Source: a virus
Length of the DNA: 60,505 bases
IMG/VR virus record: IMGVR_UViG_3300010354_000095
Location: 1-60,505 of that record
Reading direction: 5' to 3' (one strand)
The notes under the pieces were generated by a model, which made no database searches, was not told the DNA's origin, and saw only the letters and a program-made list of their open reading frames with translations. This document shows positions 8,905 to 16,293 of the stretch, one piece after another. Numbering within the stretch: the stretch's first letter is position 1; every line of letters starts with the position of its first letter. A program made the translations under genes and the position numbers.

Positions 8905-9625
8905 CTGCATTGACACATACCTTTATGGTGTAGTAAATCGAATCAGTCCTGAAGCTCCGGTTCCGATATTTGAACCTAGAAGTACCTTTACTAAAGAAGG
9001 AATGGCCGGCAATGTTAAAAATAATTTATTGAATCTTGGATGTGTTGTTGACTATCGACATGGCGAAACTAGCGAGAAACAGAGATTAATAGATCAACGA
9101 AGTAAACAACAATTAGTCAGAATAGATAAAGATAAAATTAGTCAACCGATAACAGTTGATCTAATTGGTACCGATTATGATGCAATCGTTATATCAGACT
9201 ACAACAAAGGTACAATAAGTTATGAATCGGTTTCCTGTCTAAGAAAAAAATTTGATGGGCCTATTTTCATCGACACTAAAAAAACAGATTTAAAACAATT
9301 CGATGGATGTTTTGTAAAAGTTAATTCTGATGAGCGAGCTAAATCGGTAACATTACCGGATCCTAAATGGTTAATTGTAACCAGAGGAAGTAAAGGTGCT
9401 GAATATATGGAAGAAACTTATTCAACCAAGTCTGTAGATGTAGCCGATGTTACTGGTGCCGGTGATACATTTATATCAGCATTGGTTTATAATTATTTAA
9501 GTACCGGTGGAAATATTTGTCAATCGATTATTTTTGCTAATATAGCCGCAGGAATTACAGTTCAACACCAAGGTGTTTATGCACCAACATTAAAGGAAAT
9601 TACGGTATGCGGCACGAAGGACTAG
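8846..9625 (+). CDS. PfkB-family heptose kinase, HldE N-domain type
   Basis: A 259-residue PfkB sugar kinase. It has Leu-Ile-Gly-Asp-Asn-x-x-Asp near residue 18, Arg-Ile-Ser-Pro-Glu-Ala-Pro-Val-Pro at 32-40 (typical of HldE/RfaE), Ile-Ser-Asp-Tyr-Asn-Lys-Gly near 117, and the PfkB signature Gly-Ala-Gly-Asp at 204-207 with Asp207 as expected catalytic base. The family phosphorylates heptose-7-phosphate at C1. It is shorter than the usual 310-320 residue domain; the substrate lid is probably reduced. The ATG at 8846 is in another frame inside the preceding gene and places the first strand at residue 13, so it is the best start. Confidence 0.8.
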   Translation: MIEQNTLQQRSFNILLIGDNCIDTYLYGVVNRISPEAPVPIFEPRSTFTKEGMAGNVKNNLLNLGCVVDYRHGETSEKQRLIDQRSKQQLVRIDKDKISQPITVDLIGTDYDAIVISDYNKGTISYESVSCLRKKFDGPIFIDTKKTDLKQFDGCFVKVNSDERAKSVTLPDPKWLIVTRGSKGAEYMEETYSTKSVDVADVTGAGDTFISALVYNYLSTGGNICQSIIFANIAAGITVQHQGVYAPTLKEITVCGTKD

Positions 9626-9963
9626 TTAAAAAAGGTTGGGGTCACGAATTAATTTGGGCCACTAACGACAAATACTGTGCAAAGTTTCTTAACTTTAACG
9701 AAGGTGCACAATTTAGTATGCACTTTCATGCAGTCAAGGATGAAACTTGGTATGTAATGAGTGGCAGATTTTTAATCAAATATATCAATACAGATAATGC
9801 AGATATAGAAGAAAAATATTTAGAGAAGGGTGATGTTTGGAGAAATCCGCCTTTACTGCCACATCAAGTTATTTGTCTCGAAGAAGGCACATTAATCGAG
9901 GTTAGTACGCCTGACAGTGTTGAAGATAATTATCGTGTTATGAAAGGTGATAGTCAGAAATGA
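9607..9963 (+). CDS. Cupin-fold protein, sugar-isomerase-like
   Basis: A 118-residue single cupin domain. The metal ligands of the cupin motif are visible: His39-x-His41, Glu46 and His86, with Gly53 between. The start Gly-Trp-Gly-His-Glu and Tyr-Cys-Ala-Lys segment resemble the cupin of type II phosphomannose isomerases and small sugar-nucleotide cupins in capsule clusters. It overlaps the kinase gene by 19 bases and the next gene by 4, so it belongs to the same operon. It may isomerise or epimerise a sugar phosphate. A GmhA-like isomerase is not visible in the window, and this protein is not homologous to GmhA. Confidence 0.7.
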   Translation: MRHEGLVKKGWGHELIWATNDKYCAKFLNFNEGAQFSMHFHAVKDETWYVMSGRFLIKYINTDNADIEEKYLEKGDVWRNPPLLPHQVICLEEGTLIEVSTPDSVEDNYRVMKGDSQK

Positions 9964-10265
9964 AAAAATATATTGTTGATATCGACGGTACTATTTGTAA
10001 TACATCAAATGGCAATTATGAAAACTCACAACCATTTGCTGATCGTATCGAACATTTTAATAAATTATTTGATGAAGGTAATGAGATACATTACTGGACA
10101 GCCAGAGGGTCGGTTTCGGGTAAAGATTGGTCAGAGCTCACTGAACAACAACTTAAAAAATGGGGTGTAAAATATACCACATTACAACTCAAAAAGCCTC
10201 ATTATGATATCTGGATCGATGACAAAGCAATGAATGTTGATCACTATTTTAAATCGAACAACTAG
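9960..10265 (+). CDS. Small HAD-family phosphatase
   Basis: A 101-residue HAD-like hydrolase with motif I Asp-Ile-Asp-Gly-Thr at residues 7-11, motif II Thr-Ala-Arg-Gly near 47-50, a Lys-Lys-Pro segment near 78 and a terminal Ile-Asp-Asp at about 85-88 as motif IV. It has no cap domain. Short HADs of this kind accompany sugar-nucleotide genes in capsule loci, and here the expected job is dephosphorylation of heptose-1,7-bisphosphate (the GmhB step). GmhB itself is longer, so that specificity is inferred from context. The 3' end overlaps the convergent Nudix gene by 17 bases. Confidence 0.75.
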   Translation: MKKYIVDIDGTICNTSNGNYENSQPFADRIEHFNKLFDEGNEIHYWTARGSVSGKDWSELTEQQLKKWGVKYTTLQLKKPHYDIWIDDKAMNVDHYFKSNN

Positions 10266-10740
10266 TCTCTGCTTCTTGAATTTTGCCTACGATTTCTTGA
10301 TTACTTAATGTCCTATAGACACCGGGATGTAATGGCTTAGGTAAAGCATCCAATGGTAACCAAGCATACCCAGAATGTTCTTGATTTAGCTTAGGTAAAA
10401 ATTCATATTCAACTGCAACAAAATAAGTGTGGTACATGAATTTTTCGTTTTTACTAGTAAAAATTTCAATAGGTACAAAATTAGGCGAGTAAATTTTACC
10501 GCCTAATTCTTCTTGTATTTCTCTATTCAGCCCTTCTACCAGAGTTTCGTTCTGGTTTATTTTTCCCCCGGGTAGTCCCCAGGTCATGGACCAACTGCCA
10601 GTATTTCTTAATAAGAAAAGATACCTTTTGGTATCTAGTGCGTAAATTAATGTTCCTACTCCCTTGGTCAGGGAACGAAACTCCAAGCCCCTGCGCCGTA
10701 ACGACCCTCCACTGATTTGGTCCATTGATTGTTTTTCCAT
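10249..10740 (-). CDS. Nudix hydrolase
   Basis: A 163-residue Nudix protein. The Nudix box is complete in outline: Gly-x5-Glu-x7-Arg-Glu-Ile-x-Glu-Glu, following Trp-Gly-Leu-Pro-Gly-Gly-Lys. Such enzymes cleave nucleoside diphosphate-X compounds such as NDP-sugars, mutagenic dNTPs or capped RNA; the substrate cannot be told here. The ATG at 10740 lies 73 bases inside the gp15 gene; the domain proper begins near residue 25, so a shorter start (for example TTG at 10686) is possible. It is cotranscribed with gp15 and gp14 on the minus strand. A conserved C-terminal His-Pro-Gly segment is seen. Confidence 0.85.
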   Translation of the reverse strand: MEKQSMDQISGGSLRRRGLEFRSLTKGVGTLIYALDTKRYLFLLRNTGSWSMTWGLPGGKINQNETLVEGLNREIQEELGGKIYSPNFVPIEIFTSKNEKFMYHTYFVAVEYEFLPKLNQEHSGYAWLPLDALPKPLHPGVYRTLSNQEIVGKIQEAETSCSI

Positions 10741-12047
10741 TTATATTGAGTATTTGTTCTTAAATTTGTCAAATATTTTACAGTACTTACCTCGGAACTG
10801 TCAAAAGCTACAAACCAAAATGCGCCATTGAATTCGATGATATCGTTAGTTCTAGCAATCAATTTGTCATGCCCGGGTCTATTCCAAATTGGTGCACCTT
10901 CTGTTAAGTCGTTGCTACCAATATTATCAAGAATTAAATATCTAGTTCCTACTGCTGGATTCAATAATGTTGAATCTACTGGTACATTGGAAGGATTAAT
11001 AATTGCATTAATCGGATTTAAATTATTTGCCGGTAATGTATCGATGATAGGATTAAAAATTAGTAAACTTTCGTCTGAAGGATGATAACTTACTGTGCCT
11101 ATAATTGTAATGTCGTCTTGTTCTAGACGAATTTCACTAATGCCGTTAGTTAAGGTACCATATTTTTTTATTAGTTCAGGCCAGCTATACAGATCCCCGA
11201 TATTATCACTGTTTTGTGAAAATGGTGTTTGGTTACTTGACAAATACAATCTAAGAGTATTACCTAGATAAACAATATTACAATCCACTGGGGTATATAT
11301 TCGTTTTGATAACAAAACAGAGTTTTCTAAATCGAATGTTCCTTTATCGATATCGATGCTACCCTGTGCATCCCATATACTGGTAATAAATTTTTGTATC
11401 ACTCCTAGTTTTTTAACTTTAGCAGGTGCACTAATCCAAATTGGCAATTCAAAAGTTAAAGTCGCAACATCAATTGGTTCTTCGGTTCCAACCGGAATCG
11501 ACCGACTACTAAAATTAGTATCGGTCAAAGTAATATAAGATAAGCTAGTCCAATCAACAAAATTGTCGGTGCTCTGTAGTTCTAAGCTAGGATTGAATAG
11601 TATAGCGATTTGTTCTAGTAATTGTAATTTTTGTTCAGTGTTACTAGTCCAAATATCCACCTTCAAGGTCAAAGAATATGGAACAGGCATTAATCTTTCG
11701 ACTGTTACCATATCGCCGGGTTGATTAGTATACTCGCCATTATCGTCGACCTCTCTTTGACGAAGGTATAGTTTGCTAACATGAAATGGCTCTTGCAATC
11801 TTTTTTGATCGTATCTTAAACTGTTTATATATACACTCATAGCCGGTACAGAGGCCATAGTGTTTTCACTGTTATTTCTCAGTATAGTTGCCACTTGTCG
11901 ACTGCTATCGCCGTAATAAATTGGAACTCGTAACAAACTACTGTTACCAGATCTATCTTTACCTAGTTCGATTTGAAAATTACTAAGAAGTCTAACAAAT
12001 TGTTGTAAGAATCTTCGTATTTGCCCGGAGTAAAAAAAATGATTCAT
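10668..12047 (-). CDS. 15: Tail completion and sheath stabiliser gp15
   Basis: A 459-residue protein whose first 210 residues match the T4 gp15 family: Phe-Phe-Tyr-Ser-Gly-x-Ile-Arg-Arg-Phe at 4-13, Phe-Gln-Ile-Glu near 24, Arg-Val-Pro-Ile-Tyr-Tyr-Gly at about 40-46, and the Pro-Val-Pro-Tyr-Ser-Leu-Thr-Leu-x-Val-Asp-Ile-Trp-Thr segment near 121. gp15 caps the tail tube and sheath and joins tail to neck. It is longer than T4 gp15 (272 residues); the extra C-terminal half includes an internal insertion and ends in a Trp-rich segment like small fibre-attachment domains. A TATAAATA box sits 6 bases before the ATG and no ribosome site is present, suggesting a leaderless late message. Confidence 0.8.
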   Translation of the reverse strand: MNHFFYSGQIRRFLQQFVRLLSNFQIELGKDRSGNSSLLRVPIYYGDSSRQVATILRNNSENTMASVPAMSVYINSLRYDQKRLQEPFHVSKLYLRQREVDDNGEYTNQPGDMVTVERLMPVPYSLTLKVDIWTSNTEQKLQLLEQIAILFNPSLELQSTDNFVDWTSLSYITLTDTNFSSRSIPVGTEEPIDVATLTFELPIWISAPAKVKKLGVIQKFITSIWDAQGSIDIDKGTFDLENSVLLSKRIYTPVDCNIVYLGNTLRLYLSSNQTPFSQNSDNIGDLYSWPELIKKYGTLTNGISEIRLEQDDITIIGTVSYHPSDESLLIFNPIIDTLPANNLNPINAIINPSNVPVDSTLLNPAVGTRYLILDNIGSNDLTEGAPIWNRPGHDKLIARTNDIIEFNGAFWFVAFDSSEVSTVKYLTNLRTNTQYKWKNNQWTKSVEGRYGAGAWSFVP

Positions 12048-12052
12048 GATGA

Positions 12053-13153
12053 TTATTTATAATCTGACCGTGGTCTTAACACTTCGTGTAAGTTTTGTTT
12101 TTCGTCGTGTACATTTTGATTCATATCAACAAAAGTATTTGGATTGTTAACAAAACTATTTCGTAATGTTTTATTATCGTCGTCTCCACTAGTGATATTA
12201 GTTCTTCTTTCGTTTTCGATTTTAATCCAACGCCGACCGTCGAATCTAAATAATCTATTTGGTTTAAAATCTACCCGGAGGCAAAAATCTCCCAATTTGG
12301 GGTTTGCTGGGAATCTTATACCTGAAACTACTGATTCCCCATTGGGCGGTTCTCCGGTTCCGGTTAAATGCCCTTTGATTTTATAATCGGCAGTGGGTTC
12401 GTCTTCTTTGGGTTGATGATACAAATAATCAACATCATAGCCTGACTTTGGGACTTCGTTTTCTGCTTGTTCAATTACTGCATCGTTAATTTGGGTATAT
12501 TGGTCGTAGGTGCTAAGTAAATCTTTTAACGGTGTAAATTGTTCCGAGTCTTCGCCTTGGGCGTTAATATTTTTAAGAATGTCTTTGTATTCTTGACTAT
12601 CAACTAAAGGATTAATTTTGCACCGCCATAGATGTGGCCACCAAGTTGGACTAAATCCTTGACTAGCTCTTGTACAATCTGTAATAACAAAGTATCGTTT
12701 TAATGCTGCGGGTAAACTTGTATCTAAGGTTTCGTAGTCAACTAAATGCATCAATTCTAAGACATCGCCGTTCATTAATTTTCTGCCCAAAGTTTGGACC
12801 ATATCATTTATATGAAATGTGATGAATAATGTCCCGGTTTGTAAAAATAAACCAAATTGTGTAAGATCGAAATCATTGTCGGAAACTGTATATATACCTC
12901 TTAGATTATATACACTGGTATCATACTTTCTATCACGATTTTCTAAAAATAGTAAATCTTGAATATTTTTTTCGCTTTGGTTAATAAACGAAGGTTTAGT
13001 TGCGTCGCCTGTTTGACCTTGCGGTTGTGGTCCAAGATACTTATGAACATGAATACCTGTTCCACCAATGGTGAACAATTCCGAAATTCGACGATCGAAA
13101 AATTTGTAGTCGTTTGTATGTTTACCGTCTTTCCAAAGTGAGAGTCTTGGCAC
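12053..13153 (-). CDS. 14: Neck protein gp14-like
   Basis: A 366-residue protein starting at GTG 13153, with AAGGA seven bases upstream. The N-terminal 190 residues carry marks of the T4-like neck gp14 family as found in marine relatives: Phe-Leu-Gln-Thr-Gly-Thr-Leu-Phe-Ile-x-Phe-His-Ile-Asn near 105, Leu-Gly-Arg-Lys-x-Met-Asn-Gly-Asp-Val-Leu-Glu-Leu near 121, and Trp-Pro-His-Leu-Trp-Arg near 170. gp14 forms part of the neck with gp13 and lets tails and collar whiskers attach. The C-terminal third is Gly/Pro/Asp rich and includes a short Trp-containing module. It precedes gp15 by 5 bases. Assignment to gp14 rather than another neck component is by motif memory. Confidence 0.65.
   Translation of the reverse strand: MPRLSLWKDGKHTNDYKFFDRRISELFTIGGTGIHVHKYLGPQPQGQTGDATKPSFINQSEKNIQDLLFLENRDRKYDTSVYNLRGIYTVSDNDFDLTQFGLFLQTGTLFITFHINDMVQTLGRKLMNGDVLELMHLVDYETLDTSLPAALKRYFVITDCTRASQGFSPTWWPHLWRCKINPLVDSQEYKDILKNINAQGEDSEQFTPLKDLLSTYDQYTQINDAVIEQAENEVPKSGYDVDYLYHQPKEDEPTADYKIKGHLTGTGEPPNGESVVSGIRFPANPKLGDFCLRVDFKPNRLFRFDGRRWIKIENERRTNITSGDDDNKTLRNSFVNNPNTFVDMNQNVHDEKQNLHEVLRPRSDYK
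12054..12061 (-). promoter_or_regulatory. T4-late-type promoter box for gp15
   Basis: Exact TATAAATA on the minus strand, overlapping the stop codon of the upstream gp14 gene and 6 bases before the gp15 ATG. This is the T4 late promoter consensus read by gp55-RNA polymerase. Transcription would start at about the A of the ATG. Confidence 0.65.
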
Positions 13154-13176
13154 AATTTAATCCTTAGATTATTAAT

Positions 13177-13184
13177 TATTTATG
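13177..13184 (-). promoter_or_regulatory. Late-type promoter box for gp14
   Basis: CATAAATA on the minus strand, 23 bases upstream of the gp14 GTG start. The leader contains an AAGGA ribosome site, so unlike gp15 this message is not leaderless. Confidence 0.55.
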
Positions 13185-13187
13185 GGG

Positions 13188-13216
13188 TTGACAGTTCATT
13201 TAATCTAGTTTAAAGT
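13188..13216 (+). promoter_or_regulatory. Sigma70-like promoter, leaderless geometry
   Basis: TTGACA at 13188-13193, spacer of 17, TAAAGT at 13211-13216, then exactly 6 bases to the ATG at 13223. There is no ribosome site, so the transcript should begin at or next to the start codon. Confidence 0.6.
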
Positions 13217-13222
13217 AAATAA

Positions 13223-13486
13223 ATGGACCAGTTCGAACAAGCCAAAAAACGATACGAAGACCTATTGCCGTCAATGACCGCAATCAAAACCAAGGAATTT
13301 CGTAAAGACCTTGCTCGTTTCAGTTGTAATTGTGTTGATACACTGACAGAAATAAGTAAAGAAAGTGTTGTATGTAGACAACGCCGCCAAGTAACAGAAA
13401 AATACAAAAATTTAATTAAAAGTTACATAGAATCAGTGGATAATCTAGAAAAATATATAATGTTAGCCCATCTTTCGGGCGGTTGA
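13223..13486 (+). CDS. Small helical protein, function unknown
   Basis: An 87-residue, mostly charged and helical protein with three cysteines (Cys34, Cys36 and Cys51) and a basic middle (Arg-Gln-Arg-Arg-Gln). It has no membrane segment or recognised domain. It is the first plus-strand gene after the minus-strand neck block and is driven by a promoter placed 6 bases before its ATG. Its stop codon lies inside the minus-35 element of the next promoter. An early or middle host-interaction protein is possible but not shown. Confidence 0.65.
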   Translation: MDQFEQAKKRYEDLLPSMTAIKTKEFRKDLARFSCNCVDTLTEISKESVVCRQRRQVTEKYKNLIKSYIESVDNLEKYIMLAHLSGG

Positions 13487-13511
13487 CTTTGTACCCAAAA
13501 GAAAGTATAAT
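13483..13511 (+). promoter_or_regulatory. Sigma70-like promoter
   Basis: TTGACT at 13483-13488, 17-base spacer, perfect TATAAT at 13506-13511. It shares an extended core, GGTTGACyTTGTACC, with the promoter at 40299. The leader is about 22 bases and holds an AGAGGA ribosome site for the gene at 13540. Confidence 0.75.
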
Positions 13512-13539
13512 ACCTTTTTATTGATAGAGGACTATCTCT

Positions 13540-14709
13540 ATGCCTACAGTAGCCGGCATCAAAATTAAAACTAAAACCACAAAGCCTCGTAACCCACTTT
13601 TTGCAGACGAAAAGTACACTGGTAGCGAACCCGAGTGGCCCAGTGGAGCCGAAGAGTGGCCCAGCGAGGAATTTGATCATTTGCTTCGTAAAAGTTTTTA
13701 CTACTACAACTATTTTTATGAGCAAAAAGATTGCAAACCTCATTTCATTGAGTGGATGAAATCCTCTCAATTTGATCGAGATGTAGTTCGTATTGTTGAA
13801 AAATCCAGTGATAAGATGTTGCCCATGACTGCTTGCAGTCTTATTATGGCACATCGTCGTGGTATGCCTCTACTTCCACGACATATTGAGTTTTTGACCA
13901 AGACCATTGATAGGATTGTTGACAGGGACGATCCTGATGTAGTTGAACAAACCAAAACAGCTACCCCTGAACAAGTAGCACTTAGGCCTACAATTCAGGA
14001 TCGTCTCAATGAAAAGACCAGCGAACAATTGGGCGAGTTCGAAGGCGAGCTAGATAATATCTATCAAAAAAAGGACAGTAAATTTAAAGCATATGATTAT
14101 CTGACAGCTAACAATGTCCCTCAAAGTCAACTAAACAAATTTGAGTCGGTTTTTCGTAAACATCGCAATGAACTCGAATCGGCTCAGTCTAAACAAGACG
14201 AGCAATTGGTTGAAGGTTATAAATTTCTCAAGAGTGCCGATTTTAAAAGAATCATCGGATGGATTGACCAAGTCCTGTCAGATATCGAACAATATCGCGG
14301 TGTTAAGAAAGCTACTAAAAAAGTTAAAGCAAAAAAAGCGCCTAGTAAGGATAAGTTGGTTTCAAAACTCAAATACGCCAAAGAAGATAAAACTTTAAAA
14401 GTAGTCAGCATTAACCCTGCTGACATCATTGGGGCATCTGAACTTTGGATCTACAATAATAAAACTCGAAAGTTGGGCAAATATGTGGCTGCTAGTTATC
14501 AAACTCTAACAGTTAAAGGTACTAGTATTGTTGGTTATGATACTGATAAGAGTGTAAGTAAAACTCTTCGAAAACCCGAAGAGCAACTCAAGGATTTTGC
14601 TAAAGCCGGAAAGGTCGCCTTGAGAACTTATCTTAAAGATATCAAGGCAGTCGAGGTAAAACTCAATGGAAGAATTGGCCCAGATGTTCTGTTGCTAAAG
14701 GTTGCATGA
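13540..14709 (+). CDS. Conserved T4-like phage protein, function unknown
   Basis: A 389-residue soluble protein. The first 130 residues are acidic and aromatic, with a run of Tyr near 50-56. The middle (about 160-260) is helical and charged, followed by a Lys-rich linker near 255-270. The C-terminal domain (270-389) has an SH3- or WYL-like feel: Leu-Trp-Ile-Tyr-Asn-Asn-Lys-Thr-Arg-Lys-Leu-Gly and, near the end, Lys-Thr-Leu-Arg-Lys-Pro-Glu-Glu-Gln-Leu and Leu-Asn-Gly-Arg-Ile. I recognise the C-terminal segment as conserved among marine T4-like phages but know no function. Its own strong sigma70-like promoter argues for early or middle expression. Confidence 0.7.
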   Translation: MPTVAGIKIKTKTTKPRNPLFADEKYTGSEPEWPSGAEEWPSEEFDHLLRKSFYYYNYFYEQKDCKPHFIEWMKSSQFDRDVVRIVEKSSDKMLPMTACSLIMAHRRGMPLLPRHIEFLTKTIDRIVDRDDPDVVEQTKTATPEQVALRPTIQDRLNEKTSEQLGEFEGELDNIYQKKDSKFKAYDYLTANNVPQSQLNKFESVFRKHRNELESAQSKQDEQLVEGYKFLKSADFKRIIGWIDQVLSDIEQYRGVKKATKKVKAKKAPSKDKLVSKLKYAKEDKTLKVVSINPADIIGASELWIYNNKTRKLGKYVAASYQTLTVKGTSIVGYDTDKSVSKTLRKPEEQLKDFAKAGKVALRTYLKDIKAVEVKLNGRIGPDVLLLKVA

Positions 14710-14710
14710 T

Positions 14711-14752
14711 ATAATCCTATTGCAGTTTAGGTAAATACTGCAACAGGATTAT
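14711..14752 (+). repeat. Inverted repeat enclosing a late promoter box
   Basis: A 16-base inverted repeat, 14711-14726 against 14737-14752, with one mismatch and a 10-base centre. The sequence GGTAAATA, a late-type promoter box, covers 14730-14737 in the centre. As RNA it would make a strong hairpin after the 13540 gene, but there is no T-run. The right arm includes the CAGGA ribosome site of gp13. Confidence 0.7.
14730..14737 (+). promoter_or_regulatory. Late-type promoter box for gp13
   Basis: GGTAAATA, 18 bases before the gp13 ATG. Same NNTAAATA form as other boxes upstream of virion genes here. Confidence 0.5.
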
Positions 14753-14755
14753 GAT

Positions 14756-15889
14756 ATGGCAACCATAAAAACAGGATTAGACCCTGATTTATTAACTATA
14801 CAAACGGATAGTCTAGGCGGCCCTGGACCGATTGCGTTTGACGATACAACAGTTACTAGTTTATCGTCAAAAAAGAATGAAATAATGGATTATATCCGTC
14901 TAAGGCTAGGGGATGGTATAGTCGATGTTGAGCTAGATAAAGAACACTATGAGCTTGCTATTAAACAAGCCCTTATCAAATACAGACAAAAAGCTAGTAA
15001 TTCGGTTGAAGAAAGCTATGCGTTTTTAAAACTTTTGCCTGAAACACAAGAATATATACTTCCTCGAGAAATAATACAAGTAAAACAGATTTTTCGTAGA
15101 GGAATTGGTTCAGTGACAGGAACTACTGCTAGTCAATTTGAACCATTTGCTTCGGGATATCTAAATACCTACATGTTAGTTGCCGGGCGAGTTGGCGGTT
15201 TTGTTAACTATGAACTTTTTGTTCAATATCAAGAACAAGCCATGAAGATGTTCGGCGGCTACATGAATTTTACCTGGAACACCGTAAGTAAAAAATTAAC
15301 CTTAGTAAGAAAAATGCCAAGCAGCAGTCGTACATATGTTAGACTGTCAAGTGTCACTGCTTCGGGAACAGCGGTCGGCAGCACCATTACTATAGTAACC
15401 GAAGATATATGGAAAGTTAATGTAGGTGGTGTTTTATCGATTTCAAACTCGGTCATTGGTGGATATAACGGCACTTATCTTATACAAACAGTTAATCAGA
15501 CTACTAAAACCGTTACCATTACGGCAACTAGTACACTTGAGGCAACCAGTATCACTGGCTTCGATTTAAGAAAGCTCGAAGTATCGAGTCCGTCAACTGA
15601 TTCTCCGGCAGAAGTTGTGTTACTACATACCTATAATTATAAACCTGATGTAATGTTGTTTAATGATCATATGGCATTCCCTTGGTTACAAGATTATGCT
15701 TATTCAATGGCTAAGATGATAGTAGGTGAAGCACGAAGTAAGTTTGGGCAAGTTGCCGGACCTCAAGGTGCAACTACATTAAATGGTGATACTTTAAAAA
15801 ATGAAGCCAAGGCTGAAATGGAACAGTTGGAAAATGAACTAAAAAATTATGTCGATGGTTCGCAGCCTTTAACTTGGGTAATTGGATAA
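14756..15889 (+). CDS. 13: Neck protein gp13 (head completion)
   Basis: A 377-residue protein of the T4 gp13 family. Visible marks are Tyr-Ile-Arg-Leu-Arg-Leu-Gly near 45, Val-Glu-Leu-Asp-x-Glu-His-Tyr-Glu-Leu-Ala-Ile near 58, Tyr-Ile-Leu-Pro-Arg-Glu-Ile near 101, and C-terminal Gly-Pro-Gln-Gly-Ala-Thr-Thr-Leu-Asn-Gly-Asp near 340. gp13 and gp14 form the neck that seals the packaged head. A Ser/Thr/Val-rich insertion of about 75 residues (roughly 197-275) interrupts the family domain and looks like an Ig- or OB-like decoration. It overlaps the next gene by one base. CAGGA lies upstream of the ATG. Confidence 0.8.
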   Translation: MATIKTGLDPDLLTIQTDSLGGPGPIAFDDTTVTSLSSKKNEIMDYIRLRLGDGIVDVELDKEHYELAIKQALIKYRQKASNSVEESYAFLKLLPETQEYILPREIIQVKQIFRRGIGSVTGTTASQFEPFASGYLNTYMLVAGRVGGFVNYELFVQYQEQAMKMFGGYMNFTWNTVSKKLTLVRKMPSSSRTYVRLSSVTASGTAVGSTITIVTEDIWKVNVGGVLSISNSVIGGYNGTYLIQTVNQTTKTVTITATSTLEATSITGFDLRKLEVSSPSTDSPAEVVLLHTYNYKPDVMLFNDHMAFPWLQDYAYSMAKMIVGEARSKFGQVAGPQGATTLNGDTLKNEAKAEMEQLENELKNYVDGSQPLTWVIG

Positions 15890-16254
15890 TGAAAATAAAT
15901 GAAATAGTGTTTGAGGGCAAAGATAGATCCGATATGCGAAAAATGCATAAACAAGCACTACCGGATTTAGTACAATATGATGTATTAGATAATAATAATC
16001 ATCCTTATTTGGCATATAGATTTGGGGTAGCATTGGCCGGGGCTCCTAGGGCCGATATGGATAAAAAAGGACCTATTGGATCAGCATTTGCGGTAGTTGA
16101 CTATACTGAAGCCGATAAAGAAATTCGTAACGGTGCAGAAAAGATTATTGGAATACGACCAGACCGCAGAACAGGTGCCGGTAGCAAAGAATTACCAAGT
16201 ACACAAATTGTCAGTCCGGTATCTAAGCCTAAAAAGAACAAATATGGTGTTTAA
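15889..16254 (+). CDS. Conserved gp13-linked small protein
   Basis: A 121-residue protein; the ATG at 15889 overlaps the gp13 stop by one base and is preferred over an upstream ATG at 15874 inside gp13. Conserved-looking features are Leu-Asp-Asn-Asn-Asn-His-Pro-Tyr-x-Ala-Tyr-Arg-Phe near 34, Gly-Pro-Ile-Gly-Ser-Ala-Phe near 65, Tyr-Thr-Glu-Ala-Asp near 76, and a basic tail ending Ser-Pro-Val-Ser-Lys-Pro-Lys. I recognise this as a family that sits beside gp13 in marine T4-like phages; function is not known. The N-terminus has a short hydrophobic helix ending Val-Phe-Glu-Gly, loosely like a prohead-protease leader. Confidence 0.65.
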   Translation: MKINEIVFEGKDRSDMRKMHKQALPDLVQYDVLDNNNHPYLAYRFGVALAGAPRADMDKKGPIGSAFAVVDYTEADKEIRNGAEKIIGIRPDRRTGAGSKELPSTQIVSPVSKPKKNKYGV

Positions 16255-16259
16255 CTTAG

Positions 16260-16287
16260 TTGACAATTCATATTTTTTCTTTACAAT
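16260..16287 (+). promoter_or_regulatory. Sigma70-like promoter, leaderless geometry
   Basis: TTGACA at 16260-16265, 16-base spacer, TACAAT at 16282-16287, then exactly 6 bases to the ATG at 16294. Confidence 0.65.
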
Positions 16288-16293
16288 AGGTGA

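Noticed and set aside
13540-14709. Capsid or portal-vertex role for the conserved unknown gene
   Set aside because: No structural motif, and it has an early-type promoter rather than a late box.
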